This document shows positions 43,155-51,888 of a stretch of 64,000 nucleotides of DNA, one piece after another. Origin of the DNA: SG8-40 sp963792855 (GTDB taxonomy: Bacteria > Pseudomonadota > Gammaproteobacteria > Burkholderiales > Eutrophovitaceae); the NCBI GenBank assembly GCA_963792855.1, contig CAWBXZ010000001.1, positions 310,001 to 374,000 on the forward strand. Reading direction: 5' to 3'. The notes below the pieces were generated by a model. The model saw only the letters and a list, made by a program, of their open reading frames with translations. It did no database searches and was not told the origin of the DNA. Numbering within the stretch: position 1 is the first letter of the stretch; each line of letters begins with the position of its first letter. The position numbers were made by a program, and so were the translations under genes.

Positions 43155-43830
43155 CAGCGCTTGATCTGACGAGACTGCTGCGCCTGTCCAGTCCGGCGTT
43201 GCCGGTCGGCGCTTTCAGCTACTCGCAGGGCCTGGAATGGGCAGTGGAGAGCGGCCAGGTAACGGACGAAGACTCTGCGCAACAATGGATCGGGTCGGTC
43301 CTGAATGCGGGCATGGCCCGTTTCGAGCTGCCCATGCTGGCCGCTTTCTTTCAGGCCTGGCACGACGGAGACTCCGCGCGCAGCGCCGCCTGAACGAAGA
43401 GTATCTCGCGTCGCGCGAGACTGCGGAATTGCGCGCCGAGTCGATTCAGATGGGTTCGGCACTCCTGGCCGTGCTGGAACACGATGGCGAGCACGAGGCG
43501 AACAGCCTGGCGCCGCTTGCCAGCATCGATTCGCCGGTTTTTCCCAACAGTTTCGCGTTCGCGGCGGCGCACTGGAAGCTCACGCCGCGCGACACCCTCG
43601 CCAGCTACGCCTGGTCGTGGCTGGAAAACCAGGTAACGGCGGCAATGAAACTGGTGCCGCTGGGACAGCGCGCCGGGCAGCGCCTGTTGGCGCGATTGAG
43701 CCCATCGTGCGCGCTGGCTGCCGAAGCGGCCATCGACCTGCCGCGGCAGGACTGGTCCAATTTCTCGCCGTTGTTCGCGATTGCCTGCAGCCGCCATGAA
43801 ACGCAGTACACGCGGTTGTTCAGATCGTGA
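43151..43830 (+). CDS. ureF: urease accessory protein UreF, frameshifted
   Basis: The first frame gives LTRLLRLSSPALPVGAFSYSQGLEWAVESGQV ... AFFQAWHDGDSARSAA and stops at 43393. The rest, LNEEYLASRETAELRAESIQMGSALL ... LPRQDWSNFSPLFAIACSRHETQYTRLFRS, continues in another frame to 43830. One base is missing within about 43375-43391 (repeat GCGCGCAGCGCCGCC). Restored, the protein is about 226 residues, normal for UreF. UreF gates GTP hydrolysis by UreG during nickel insertion; a true loss would leave urease inactive. Confidence 0.9.
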
Positions 43831-43868
43831 AGCCGGTCAAGAGCGGATTCATGACGAATCAAGGCGTT

Positions 43869-44040
43869 CACCGCGGAGGACGCCGAGGACGCGGAGAAGA
43901 ATGAGATCCGACAGACAAACCACGGATTCGAACGAGCCATAGCCGGTCAAGAACAGCATTTTGGTATGGGCGTGCATGTATCCCGGTGCGATTTCGGGTT
44001 TATCCGGCGTTGCTCCGCGTTCATTGCGTCCTCTGCGGTG
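43869..44040. repeat. inverted-repeat cassette between ureF and ureG
   Basis: Left arm 43869-43896 (CACCGCGGAGGACGC, 7 bases, GCGGAG) and right arm 44013-44040, whose reverse complement reads CACCGCAGAGGACGC, 7 bases, GCGGAG; 23 of 28 positions agree. The 116-base interior has no gene. It accounts for the only long gap in the ure cluster (243 bases) and resembles in design the lexA-imuA cassette. Confidence 0.8.
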
Positions 44041-44072
44041 AGTGTTTTCAGTTGTACTTATTGGAGAATGAA

Positions 44073-44699
44073 ATGAGCACGCAACCATTACGCGTGGGTA
44101 TCGGCGGTCCGGTCGGTTCCGGGAAAACCGCGCTCACGCTCGCACTTTGCCGGGCCATGCGCGAGAACTACGAAGTGGCCGTCGTGACCAACGACATCTA
44201 CACGCGCGAGGATGCCGAGTTTCTGGTTCGGCACGGCGCGCTCGAACCGGAGCGCATCATCGGTGTCGAGACCGGCGGCTGCCCGCACACGGCAATTCGT
44301 GAGGATGCGTCGATCAATCTCGAGGCGGTCGGCCGCCTCGCCAGCCGCTTCGGAAATCTCGATGTGGTGTTCGTTGAAAGCGGCGGCGACAATCTCGCTG
44401 CAACGTTTTCTCCGGAACTGTCCGACCTGACCCTGTACGTCATCGACGTTTCTGCCGGTGACAAGATTCCGCGCAAGGGCGGACCCGGTATCGTCAAGTC
44501 GGACCTTCTGATTATCAACAAGATCGATCTGGCACCGCTGGTCGGCGCGTCGCTCGAGGTCATGGATCGCGACGCGCGCAAGATGCGCGGAGAACGGCCG
44601 TTTCAGTTCAGCAATCTCAAGACCGGACAAGGCCTGGACGAGATCGTGCGTTTCATCGAGCAGCAGGGCATGCTGCAGGATCGACACGCGATGGTTTAG
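44073..44699 (+). CDS. ureG: urease accessory GTPase UreG
   Basis: 208 residues: P loop GIGGPVGSGKTALTLAL, switch VVTNDIYTREDAEFL, metal-binding Cys-Pro-His in GVETGGCPHTAIREDASIN, ESGGDNLAATFSPEL, NKIDLAPLVGA. SIMIBI GTPase that couples GTP hydrolysis to nickel delivery. The start at 44073 has TTGGAGAATGAA in front; ORF extension upstream runs into the inverted repeat and is not coding. Confidence 0.97.
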   Translation: MSTQPLRVGIGGPVGSGKTALTLALCRAMRENYEVAVVTNDIYTREDAEFLVRHGALEPERIIGVETGGCPHTAIREDASINLEAVGRLASRFGNLDVVFVESGGDNLAATFSPELSDLTLYVIDVSAGDKIPRKGGPGIVKSDLLIINKIDLAPLVGASLEVMDRDARKMRGERPFQFSNLKTGQGLDEIVRFIEQQGMLQDRHAMV

Positions 44700-44730
44700 A
44701 GTACGGGCACTTTTCCTACCGGAACGTAGA

Positions 44731-45231
44731 ATGGTGGCGCACAAGGCTCCTTCAAGGCTGACCCGTCGGGCCTGGCTGCGTCGGGTGATGGCGGCGTTGA
44801 TGTCGGCTGCGTGCGCCAGCGGCCATGCACAGGACGCCCAACTGGGCGAGTTGGTCGGAAAGGCCGATGCGATCGTGGCCATCGAGGTCGCATTCGTGCC
44901 GTACGGCGATCTGGTGCTCGTCGGAGAAGTGTTGCACGGGCGCATGGTCGAACTTTCCAGCAGCACTGAGTTATTGGGTGCGTGTTTGCCGAGCAAGGCG
45001 GACGTGCGCGATCTGGCGCAGCAGGCGGGAAGCACGGCACAGCGCGGTGTGTATCAGAATGCCATTGAACGCGCCGGCTACAAGGCGGTCGCTTTCCTGA
45101 AACACGAAGCCGGGGCAAGCCGCGTGGTCTGTGACGAAGGCACTTTTTCGACGGTGAACTGGGAGGCCGATCCGCGTTACGCGGCGTGGCGTGCCCGGTT
45201 GCAAAACGTGATCGACGCTGAGGAAAGGTAA
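44731..45231 (+). CDS. hypothetical exported protein, 166 residues
   Basis: The N-terminus SRLTRRAWLRRVMAALMSAACASGHAQD has twin arginines and a hydrophobic core ending in an Ala-rich cleavage site, so Sec or Tat export is likely. The mature part (VGKADAIVAIEVAFVPYGDLVLVGEVLHG ... LGACLPSKADVRD) has two Cys far apart. No known domain recognised. It follows ureG by 31 bases and could be read with the urease operon. Confidence 0.6.
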   Translation: MVAHKAPSRLTRRAWLRRVMAALMSAACASGHAQDAQLGELVGKADAIVAIEVAFVPYGDLVLVGEVLHGRMVELSSSTELLGACLPSKADVRDLAQQAGSTAQRGVYQNAIERAGYKAVAFLKHEAGASRVVCDEGTFSTVNWEADPRYAAWRARLQNVIDAEER

Positions 45232-45320
45232 TCTTGCCCAATGCTGTTTTTGCACCGTCCACAATTGCACCATCCACGAACAAACAATCCCCGCGAAACG
45301 GGTTAGCAACAGGAGGAAGA

Positions 45321-46148
45321 ATGTCTGAACATGTTTACAGGTTGATCGGAGTCTGCCTGACCGGGATCATGGCCCTGGCGGCGGTGCCGGCCAGTGCCGC
45401 CGGCACTGCGGCCCTGATCGACGAAGCCATGCATGGAGCGCATCGCTCGGATGCCTACAAGGCGCGTAACGAGTACCGTCATCCAAAGGAAACGTTGCTG
45501 TTTTTCGGGCTCAAGTCCGATATGACGGTAGTCGAGATCACGCCCGGCGGCGGCTGGTACTCGGAAATTCTCGCTCCGGTGTTGCGAAACAACGGAAAGT
45601 ACTACGCGGCAAGCTATCGGATTACCGGGCAGTCTCCCGAATTCTTCCGGAGCATGGACAAGAACTACCGCGCCAAGCTCGCATCTGCGCCAGACATTTA
45701 CGACAAGGTCGAGCTGGTTTACTTCGACGCGATGGCGCCGGTATTCGCACCGGACGGCTCGGCAGACATGGTTTTGACCTTCCGTAACGTACACAACTGG
45801 GCCAAGAGCGGCAGGGCGGAGTTGATGTTTGCCGGCTTTGCCAAAGCCCTCAAGCCGGGCGGCATTCTCGGAGTGGTCGAACATCGGGCGAGGCCGGGAA
45901 CGCCGTTCGACCGGCAGGTCGAGTCAGGCTACATGACGGAAGAGTACGTGATTGAAACGGCGCGCAAGGCCGGCTTTCGCCTGCTCGAAAAATCGGAAAT
46001 CAACGCCAATGACAAGGACACAACCGATCATCCGGGCGGTGTGTGGAATCTGCCGCCCAACCTGCGCGGCGTAGCCGAAGCGGATATTCCGAAGATGAAG
46101 GCGATAGGAGAGTCAGACCGGATGACGCTGAAGTTCGTGAAAGACTGA
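45321..46148 (+). CDS. exported methyltransferase-like protein (COG4798 type)
   Basis: 275 residues behind a very strong ribosome site (ACAGGAGGAAGA). Signal peptide MSEHVYRLIGVCLTGIMALAAVPASA, then ALIDEAMHGAHRSDAYKARNEYRHPKETLLFFGLKSDMTVVEITPGGGWYSEILAPVL, a class I SAM-methyltransferase core (the glycine loop is EITPGGGWYSE), and VLTFRNVHNWAKSGRAELMFAGFAKALKPGGILGVVEHR. A SAM-type fold predicted to be exported is puzzling, since SAM is cytoplasmic. The family is widespread but its function is unknown to me. Confidence 0.78.
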   Translation: MSEHVYRLIGVCLTGIMALAAVPASAAGTAALIDEAMHGAHRSDAYKARNEYRHPKETLLFFGLKSDMTVVEITPGGGWYSEILAPVLRNNGKYYAASYRITGQSPEFFRSMDKNYRAKLASAPDIYDKVELVYFDAMAPVFAPDGSADMVLTFRNVHNWAKSGRAELMFAGFAKALKPGGILGVVEHRARPGTPFDRQVESGYMTEEYVIETARKAGFRLLEKSEINANDKDTTDHPGGVWNLPPNLRGVAEADIPKMKAIGESDRMTLKFVKD

Positions 46149-46189
46149 ATGCCGCCGAAATGCAACGCCGTGTGAAGCGGCGATGCGCT

Positions 46190-46207
46190 CCTGCCGATAA
46201 CGGCAGG
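46190..46207. terminator. hairpin without T tail after the methyltransferase-like gene
   Basis: The perfect 7-bp stem CCTGCCG-ATAA-CGGCAGG lies 42 bases past the stop. The missing T tract makes it a weak terminator or an mRNA-stabilising hairpin. Confidence 0.4.
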
Positions 46208-46348
46208 AAATCAGGATTTGCCGGCGCTGGTCCCGGTCCGGCCAGGGAACGTACGCGCAGGCACAGGTAGGCAGCGTACTGCAAGGGAAGCTATGATGCG
46301 GGCTTTTCAGCTCGCGGGTGTGTGCCGCGTGTCCACCAAGGTCGCCAC

Positions 46349-48025
46349 GTGTTAACCGATATCGAAATCGCCCAACAGGCAAAACTCAGACGCATCGCCG
46401 GTCTGGCAGCAGAAAGACTCGGCATTCCCGAAGACCAGATCGAACCCTACGGTCATTACAAGGCGAAGCTCTCACCCGAATTTCTGGCCGGTTTGTCCGC
46501 CAAACCGGACGGCAAACTGATACTCGTTACGGCTATCAGTCCAACGCCGGCCGGCGAAGGCAAGACCACGACCACCGTTGGACTCGGTGATGCGCTCAAC
46601 CGCATCGGCAAGAACGCCGTGATCTGCCTGCGAGAGCCCAGCCTCGGTCCGGTTTTCGGCATGAAGGGCGGGGCCGCCGGCGGCGGTTATGCGCAGGTCG
46701 TGCCGATGGAAGACATCAATCTGCATTTCACCGGCGATTTCAACGCCATCCAGCTTGCCAACAATCTGCTGGCCGCGATGCTCGACAACCACATCCATCA
46801 CGGCAACGAGTTGGACATCGACGCGCGGCGCATTGCCTGGCGCCGCGTGCTCGACGTGAACGACCGTGCCCTGCGCTCGCTGGTCGTTTCGCTCGGCGGC
46901 CCGGGAAACGGCTTTCCGCGCGAAGATCGCTTTGACATCGTTGTTGCATCCGAGGTGATGGCGATCCTTTGCCTCGCCGAGTCAATGGCGGACCTGAAGC
47001 AGCGGCTGGGCAGGATCGTGGTTGCCTATACGCGAGACAAGCGCGCGGTGCGCGCCAGCGACCTGCACGCCGAAGGCGCGATGGCGGTGTTGCTCAAGGA
47101 CGCAATCAAGCCCAATCTGGTGCAAACGCTGGAGAACAATCCGGCGATCGTGCATGGCGGGCCGTTCGCCAACATCGCTCACGGGTGTAATTCCGTTATT
47201 GCGACCCGCGCGGCACTCAAGCTGGGAGAGTATGTCGTCACCGAAGCCGGTTTCGGTGCCGATCTGGGCGCCGAGAAATTCGTCGATATCAAGTGCCGCA
47301 AATCAGGCTTGCGCCCCGACGCCTGCGTCATCGTCGCAACGGTCCGTGCGCTCAAGTACCACGGCGGCGTGGAGCGCGCCGACCTGAGCGAAGAAAACCT
47401 GGCGGCGCTCGACAAGGGCTTTGCCAATCTGGAGCGGCATGTGCGCAACGTGCGTGACGTGTTCGGGCTTCCGTGCGTGGTCTCGATCAACCATTTCACC
47501 CATGACACGGATGCCGAGCTGAGGCTGCTGGAAAAAAAGTGCATGGCGCTGGACGTGCCCGTCGTGGTGGCGCGTCATTGGGCAGAAGGCGGTGCCGGTG
47601 CGCAGGCGCTGGCGCACAAGGTGGTCGAATTGGCCGAATCGGGCAAAGCCGATTTGCAGTTCGTCTATGAAGATGACGTCCCGCTGGTGATGAAAATCGA
47701 GGCGGTTGCAAAACGTGTCTATGGCGCCGTCGGTATCAAGCTCGACAGCAAGGCGCAACAACGGCTCGACGAACTGGAAAGGGAAGGATACGGACACTTC
47801 CCGGTGTGTATTGCCAAGACGCAGTATTCGTTCTCCAGTGACGCGACGCGGCGCGGCGCACCTGACGGGCACACGCTTGCGGTTCGCGAAATCCGGTTGT
47901 CGGCAGGTGCCGAGTTCGTTGTCGCGGTTTGCGGTGAGATCATGACCATGCCGGGTTTGCCGAAGGTGCCCGCGGCAAATCGCATCGACCTGGACGACAG
48001 CGGCAAGATCGTCGGGCTGTTCTAG
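46349..48025 (+). CDS. fhs: formate-tetrahydrofolate ligase
   Basis: 558 residues. P-loop VTAISPTPAGEGKTTTTVGLGDAL, GPVFGMKGGAAGGGYAQVVPMEDINLHFTGDFNAI, VVATVRALKYHGGV and the C-terminal MTMPGLPKVPAANRIDLD are hallmark segments. It makes 10-formyl-THF from formate, THF and ATP in the cytoplasm, for one-carbon metabolism or formate assimilation. The GTG at 46349 (AAGGTCGCCAC in front) gives the normal N-terminus LTDIEIAQQAKL; upstream in-frame codons are not family-like. Confidence 0.96.
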   Translation: MLTDIEIAQQAKLRRIAGLAAERLGIPEDQIEPYGHYKAKLSPEFLAGLSAKPDGKLILVTAISPTPAGEGKTTTTVGLGDALNRIGKNAVICLREPSLGPVFGMKGGAAGGGYAQVVPMEDINLHFTGDFNAIQLANNLLAAMLDNHIHHGNELDIDARRIAWRRVLDVNDRALRSLVVSLGGPGNGFPREDRFDIVVASEVMAILCLAESMADLKQRLGRIVVAYTRDKRAVRASDLHAEGAMAVLLKDAIKPNLVQTLENNPAIVHGGPFANIAHGCNSVIATRAALKLGEYVVTEAGFGADLGAEKFVDIKCRKSGLRPDACVIVATVRALKYHGGVERADLSEENLAALDKGFANLERHVRNVRDVFGLPCVVSINHFTHDTDAELRLLEKKCMALDVPVVVARHWAEGGAGAQALAHKVVELAESGKADLQFVYEDDVPLVMKIEAVAKRVYGAVGIKLDSKAQQRLDELEREGYGHFPVCIAKTQYSFSSDATRRGAPDGHTLAVREIRLSAGAEFVVAVCGEIMTMPGLPKVPAANRIDLDDSGKIVGLF

Positions 48026-48113
48026 ACGGCGTACCGGGTGCCGGCGGAAACCCGCCGCCGGTGCGGTAAACTGCACCGGCGCAAGCCAAGACATCCAACC
48101 AGCCAGGCATCAC

Positions 48114-49925
48114 TTGAACCGGTATTCCGCCTTGTCAGCCAATTTCAAATCGACCACCGCGCTCTCTGTTTCCGAAGGCGACAGCACGGCACCACAGGAT
48201 CTGTTCTGGCTCGAACAGAACATTCCCTGCCAGGTCGCCTGTCCGGCCGGGACGGACATTCCCGGTTACCTCGAAGCGGTCTACCAGGGCCGGTTCCAGG
48301 AAGCCTACGAGATCAATTTGCGTGACAACGTTTTCCCGGCGATTCTCGGGCGCGTCTGTTCCCGTCCCTGCGAAGATGCCTGCCGTCATGGGCGCGAAGG
48401 CAACGGGGAACCGGTTGCAATCTGTTTTTCCAAGCGTTCCGCGGCGGATTTTGCCGGCTCGCAGCCGGTCGTGCTGCAACCGTTGTTTCCTGCGAGCGGG
48501 AAGCACCTGGGTGTCATCGGCGCCGGGGTTGCCGGACTGGCGGCGGCGCGTGACCTTGCCTTGTTCGGACACCGGGTCACGGTCTACGAGAAGCATGCCC
48601 GTCCCGGCGGCATGCTCAATCAGGGCATTCCGGCGTTTCGCTTGCCGAGGGACATCATCTCGCGCGAGATCGCACAGATCGCCGCACTCGGCGTCGTCAT
48701 CCGCTGTGGGGTGGATGTCGGGCGCGACGTCGATGTCGAGGAGTTGCTGGCAAGCCATGACGCGCTCGTTCTGGCCGCGGGTACGCTGCGTCCGAATATT
48801 CCAACAATTGCCGGAACGCAACTGCAGGGCGTGGAGCACGGATTACAGTTTCTGCTCGACGTGAACGAAAACGGGCGCACGAAGATCGGAAAACACGTCG
48901 CGGTGATCGGCGGCGGGTATACGGCGATGGACTGTGCGCGTACGGCGGTCCGCCTTGGGGCGCAGACTGCGGTTTATTATCGCCGCGGCCGCGAGGACAT
49001 GGTGGTGCTGCCCGGTGAGGTCGAGGAATTGCTCGCCGAGGGTTCGGCGCTGCACAATCAGTGCGCGCCGCTCGGCTTCGGCGGGTACGAGCAGGTCTCC
49101 GGCGTGAAGTTTGTCCGAACCGAAGCGGGGAAGGCCGACAGCAAGGGGCGGCGACTGCCAGAGGAAGTGCCGGGGAGCGAGTTTCTGGCTGAAGCCGACA
49201 ACGTCATCCTGGCAACCGGGCAGTTTCCGCAAACATCCTGGCTGGGCGCAGGATTACGGTCCCGCATGGTTGCCGGGGACGGTTGGCTCAACACCGGGAC
49301 GGCTTTCCGCACCGCGCATGAAAAGCTTTTTGCCGCAGGGGACTTCGTGCTTGGCGCCACCACGTTGATTCAGGCCATCGGCCATGCGCGTGATTGCGCC
49401 AGGGCAGTCGATGCGTACGTGACCGGCGAGGCGCGCATCCGAACCATTGCGCGGGCGGACAAGCCGTTCCAGTCGAAGACGGCCGGGGGGCGGACGACCG
49501 GACGTTCTGCCGGCATGAATGTCATCCCGATTCACCCGATGCCGTCGTTGCCGCCCGATCAGCGAATCGGCAATGCGGAAGTGGAAACCGGTTACGACAG
49601 TGACACGGCAAAAGAAGCGGCCGGGCGTTGCTACCTGTGCCATTACAAGTTCGAGATTATCGATTCGAAGTGCGTGCTCTGCGACGAATGCCTGAAGGTC
49701 AAACCGGTTCCCGGGTGCATTGTCGAAGCCGCCGGCGTGGAACGCGACGATCACGGACGCATCATCGGTTATCGCCCGGTTGAAAGCGGGGCGACCGATT
49801 CCCTTTACTACAACCGGTTGTGGATCGATCAGGACCAGTGCGTTCGCTGCGGGCAATGCGAAGCGGTATGCCCGGTGAACGCGATCACGATCCAGAAGGT
49901 CAGCCGGTTGGATCAGACTGCCTGA
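48114..49925 (+). CDS. iron-sulfur flavoprotein, GltD-like NAD(P)-dependent oxidoreductase with C-terminal 4Fe-4S domain
   Basis: 603 residues, TTG start. The N-terminal helical 4Fe-4S domain has CQVACPAGTDIPGYLEAVYQG and GRVCSRPCEDACRHG. Two nucleotide-binding folds follow: FAD site VIGAGVAGLAAARDLALFGHRVTVYE and NAD(P) site VIGGGYTAMDCARTAVRLG. The C-terminus adds CYLCHYKFEIIDSKCVLCDEC and a ferredoxin motif CVRCGQCEAVCPVNAI, i.e. extra clusters beyond GltD. Such proteins pass electrons between NAD(P)H and ferredoxin or a partner reductase. It lies 88 bases after fhs; a link to the ferredoxin-dependent korAB enzyme 46 kb away is only a guess. Confidence 0.85.
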   Translation: MNRYSALSANFKSTTALSVSEGDSTAPQDLFWLEQNIPCQVACPAGTDIPGYLEAVYQGRFQEAYEINLRDNVFPAILGRVCSRPCEDACRHGREGNGEPVAICFSKRSAADFAGSQPVVLQPLFPASGKHLGVIGAGVAGLAAARDLALFGHRVTVYEKHARPGGMLNQGIPAFRLPRDIISREIAQIAALGVVIRCGVDVGRDVDVEELLASHDALVLAAGTLRPNIPTIAGTQLQGVEHGLQFLLDVNENGRTKIGKHVAVIGGGYTAMDCARTAVRLGAQTAVYYRRGREDMVVLPGEVEELLAEGSALHNQCAPLGFGGYEQVSGVKFVRTEAGKADSKGRRLPEEVPGSEFLAEADNVILATGQFPQTSWLGAGLRSRMVAGDGWLNTGTAFRTAHEKLFAAGDFVLGATTLIQAIGHARDCARAVDAYVTGEARIRTIARADKPFQSKTAGGRTTGRSAGMNVIPIHPMPSLPPDQRIGNAEVETGYDSDTAKEAAGRCYLCHYKFEIIDSKCVLCDECLKVKPVPGCIVEAAGVERDDHGRIIGYRPVESGATDSLYYNRLWIDQDQCVRCGQCEAVCPVNAITIQKVSRLDQTA

Positions 49926-50076
49926 CTGACGCCGCCCGGCTGTCGCCGCGAGGAGACTTTGCCGCAACGCAGCTTCCCATCCTTCGATGCTGCGCATATA
50001 CTTTGCCGGTTGAAGTGGAGGCCGCGCCTCTGGCCGGTTTCCGGTAACAAGGCGGTAACTTTGTGCGGAGCAGAAA

Positions 50077-50637
50077 GTGGCACTCATACTGGCTGTAGAC
50101 ATGGCTGGCGTGCCGAGCAGGTGGTTGGTGGTCGAAGACGCGATCACCTATTACGCGCGGCATATGGTGGCGTGGTCGCTGGGTGATGTGGTGGCGACCT
50201 ATCACGGCGGTTACTCGCGCGTTACCGGCGACCGGTCGGAACTGTCGACGCGCAGCATCATCTCGATCAAGGGTGCCGTGGACTTCAACAAGCGCACCCA
50301 ACAGCCGCACCTTTCCAACACCGCGTTGTTTTCCCGTGACCGGCACGTGTGTGCCTACTGTGGAAGCCGTTACCGGGAAAGAGATCTGTCGCGCGATCAT
50401 GTCAATCCGGTGCACGCCGGCGGCGAGGACCGCTGGATGAACGTGGTGACCGCATGCCGTTCGTGCAACATCCGCAAGGGCGGGCGCACGCCGGAGGCGG
50501 CCCATATGCCGCTGCTGTACCTGCCGTACGTCCCCAACCGGTACGAGCATCTGATCCTGCAGAACCGGCGCATCCTGCAAGACCAGATGGAGTACCTGAT
50601 GGTGAAGGTGCCAAAGTCCAGCCGTTTGCACGGCTGA
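50077..50637 (+). CDS. HNH endonuclease family protein
   Basis: 186 residues. The HNH core is HVCAYCGSRYRERDLSRDHVNPVHAGGEDRWMNVVTACRSCNIRKGG: two CxxC zinc pairs, DH metal site and the asparagine. The N-terminal ~80 residues (LAVDMAGVPSRWLVVEDAITYYARHMVAWSLGD) are typical of stand-alone proteobacterial HNH proteins. Role unknown; not linked to a restriction or phage gene here. GTG start with GGAGCAGAAA in front. The last codons fall in a 35-bp tandem repeat. Confidence 0.85.
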   Translation: MALILAVDMAGVPSRWLVVEDAITYYARHMVAWSLGDVVATYHGGYSRVTGDRSELSTRSIISIKGAVDFNKRTQQPHLSNTALFSRDRHVCAYCGSRYRERDLSRDHVNPVHAGGEDRWMNVVTACRSCNIRKGGRTPEAAHMPLLYLPYVPNRYEHLILQNRRILQDQMEYLMVKVPKSSRLHG

Positions 50638-50685
50638 ACGGGAAAAACCGGTCCAGCCGTTTGCACGGCTGAACGCGAAAAACTG
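50616..50685. repeat. 35-bp tandem duplication across the 3' end of the HNH gene
   Basis: Units 50616-50650 and 50651-50685 start GTCCAGCCGTTTGCACGGCTG and are nearly identical. Each has the hairpin CAGCCG-TTTGCA-CGGCTG. The first unit contains the final codons and stop of the HNH gene. Without T tails these are at best weak terminators; the duplicated hairpin may protect the mRNA end. Confidence 0.85.
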
Positions 50686-50873
50686 CCGCGGCCGCTATAT
50701 TGCGGCTGTGTGCAGTTCTGGCAGGATGGTCATTCCGAAGTCCGGGTTTTCACTCCCTGGCAAGCCGTATGTGTCCATATTTCAGGGCGCTTGACGGTGC
50801 GGGCTGAACTGTTTGGCCCAGGCAATGTTCTAATGATGGTCGTTGCGATGATTTCAACGGATGTGGAGTTAAC

Positions 50874-51725
50874 TTGTTTGATCTGAAAAAACTTCTGGCG
50901 TTTTGTGCCGTCGTGCTCGTGGTAAGCGCCTGCCAGTCCAACCCGATCACGGGCCGTTCCCAGTTCATTATCGTGTCGGAGGAATCGGCGATCAGCCAGT
51001 CCGCAACGGCGTACGCGGCCGTGCTCAAGCCGCTCGCCGACGAAGGCAAAGTGAACAATGATCCGGTTGTGGTCAAGCGCATCGAGACCATTACCAGCCG
51101 GCTCGTGGCGCAGGCAATCGCCTATCGTCCGGAAACCGAGTCGTGGGACTGGTCGGTGCGGGTAATCGACGACCCGGAGACGGTCAATGCCTGGTGCATG
51201 GCCGGCGGACGGATGGCGATCTACACCGGCTTGATCGACAAGCTGAACGCCACGGACGATGAGATCGCTCAGGTGATGGGTCACGAGATTTCCCATGCCT
51301 TGCTGGCCCACACGGCGGAGAAGATGTCGCGTGCGATGGCCATGCAGATCGGACTGATCACCGCCACGGTAGCGGCTCCGAATGATTCGCAGGGACAGCT
51401 CGCCGTGACCGGCGCGGCGCTGGCGGCGGTCGTCGCGCTCGAGTTGCCCAACAGCCGCACGGCGGAAAGCGAGGCCGATGTCGTCGGCATCGAAATCGCA
51501 GCCAAGGCGGGCTACGACCCCCGTGCCGCCGAAACGCTCTGGACCAAGATGGCCGAGGTCGGGGGCAGCGGCGATTCGCGTTTTGATTTTCTGTCGACCC
51601 ACCCGGCGCCCGTCAAGCGCATGGAAACCTTGCGGGATCTGGCGCCGCAGATGATGCCCTATTACCAGGACAAATCACCCCGCCCGACGTTTCCGATCAA
51701 CGTATCGAACGACGTTCCGCAGTAG
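50874..51725 (+). CDS. M48-family metallopeptidase lipoprotein (LoiP/YcaL-like)
   Basis: 283 residues, TTG start (GGAG in front). Lipoprotein signal MFDLKKLLAFCAVVLVVSAC, then NPITGRSQFIIVSEE. Zinc motif VMGHEISHALLAHTAEK (HExxH) and third ligand Glu in ESEADVVGIEIAAKAGYDP; FLSTHPAPVKRMETL closes the domain. Outer-membrane-anchored protease acting on misfolded envelope proteins. Complete and apparently active. Confidence 0.92.
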   Translation: MFDLKKLLAFCAVVLVVSACQSNPITGRSQFIIVSEESAISQSATAYAAVLKPLADEGKVNNDPVVVKRIETITSRLVAQAIAYRPETESWDWSVRVIDDPETVNAWCMAGGRMAIYTGLIDKLNATDDEIAQVMGHEISHALLAHTAEKMSRAMAMQIGLITATVAAPNDSQGQLAVTGAALAAVVALELPNSRTAESEADVVGIEIAAKAGYDPRAAETLWTKMAEVGGSGDSRFDFLSTHPAPVKRMETLRDLAPQMMPYYQDKSPRPTFPINVSNDVPQ

Positions 51726-51771
51726 CGCCGCCAGCCCCGACCCGCTGCGCGATGCGGTTGGTTGTGCAAGA

Positions 51772-51790
51772 CGTGGGCAGCGTGCCCACG
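51772..51790. terminator. strong hairpin after the M48 peptidase gene
   Basis: The perfect 8-bp stem CGTGGGCA-GCG-TGCCCACG sits 46 bases downstream of the stop. No T tract follows on either strand, so a Rho-linked or stabilising role is more likely than intrinsic termination. Confidence 0.45.
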
Positions 51791-51888
51791 CCCCGCAAGC
51801 GTGATCAGGATGACTGCCCGCGAACGCGGGGTGGCCGGCATGCGATATCCTCTGTCGCCAGAACTTCAAGCTATCCGGAACCTGCCTG

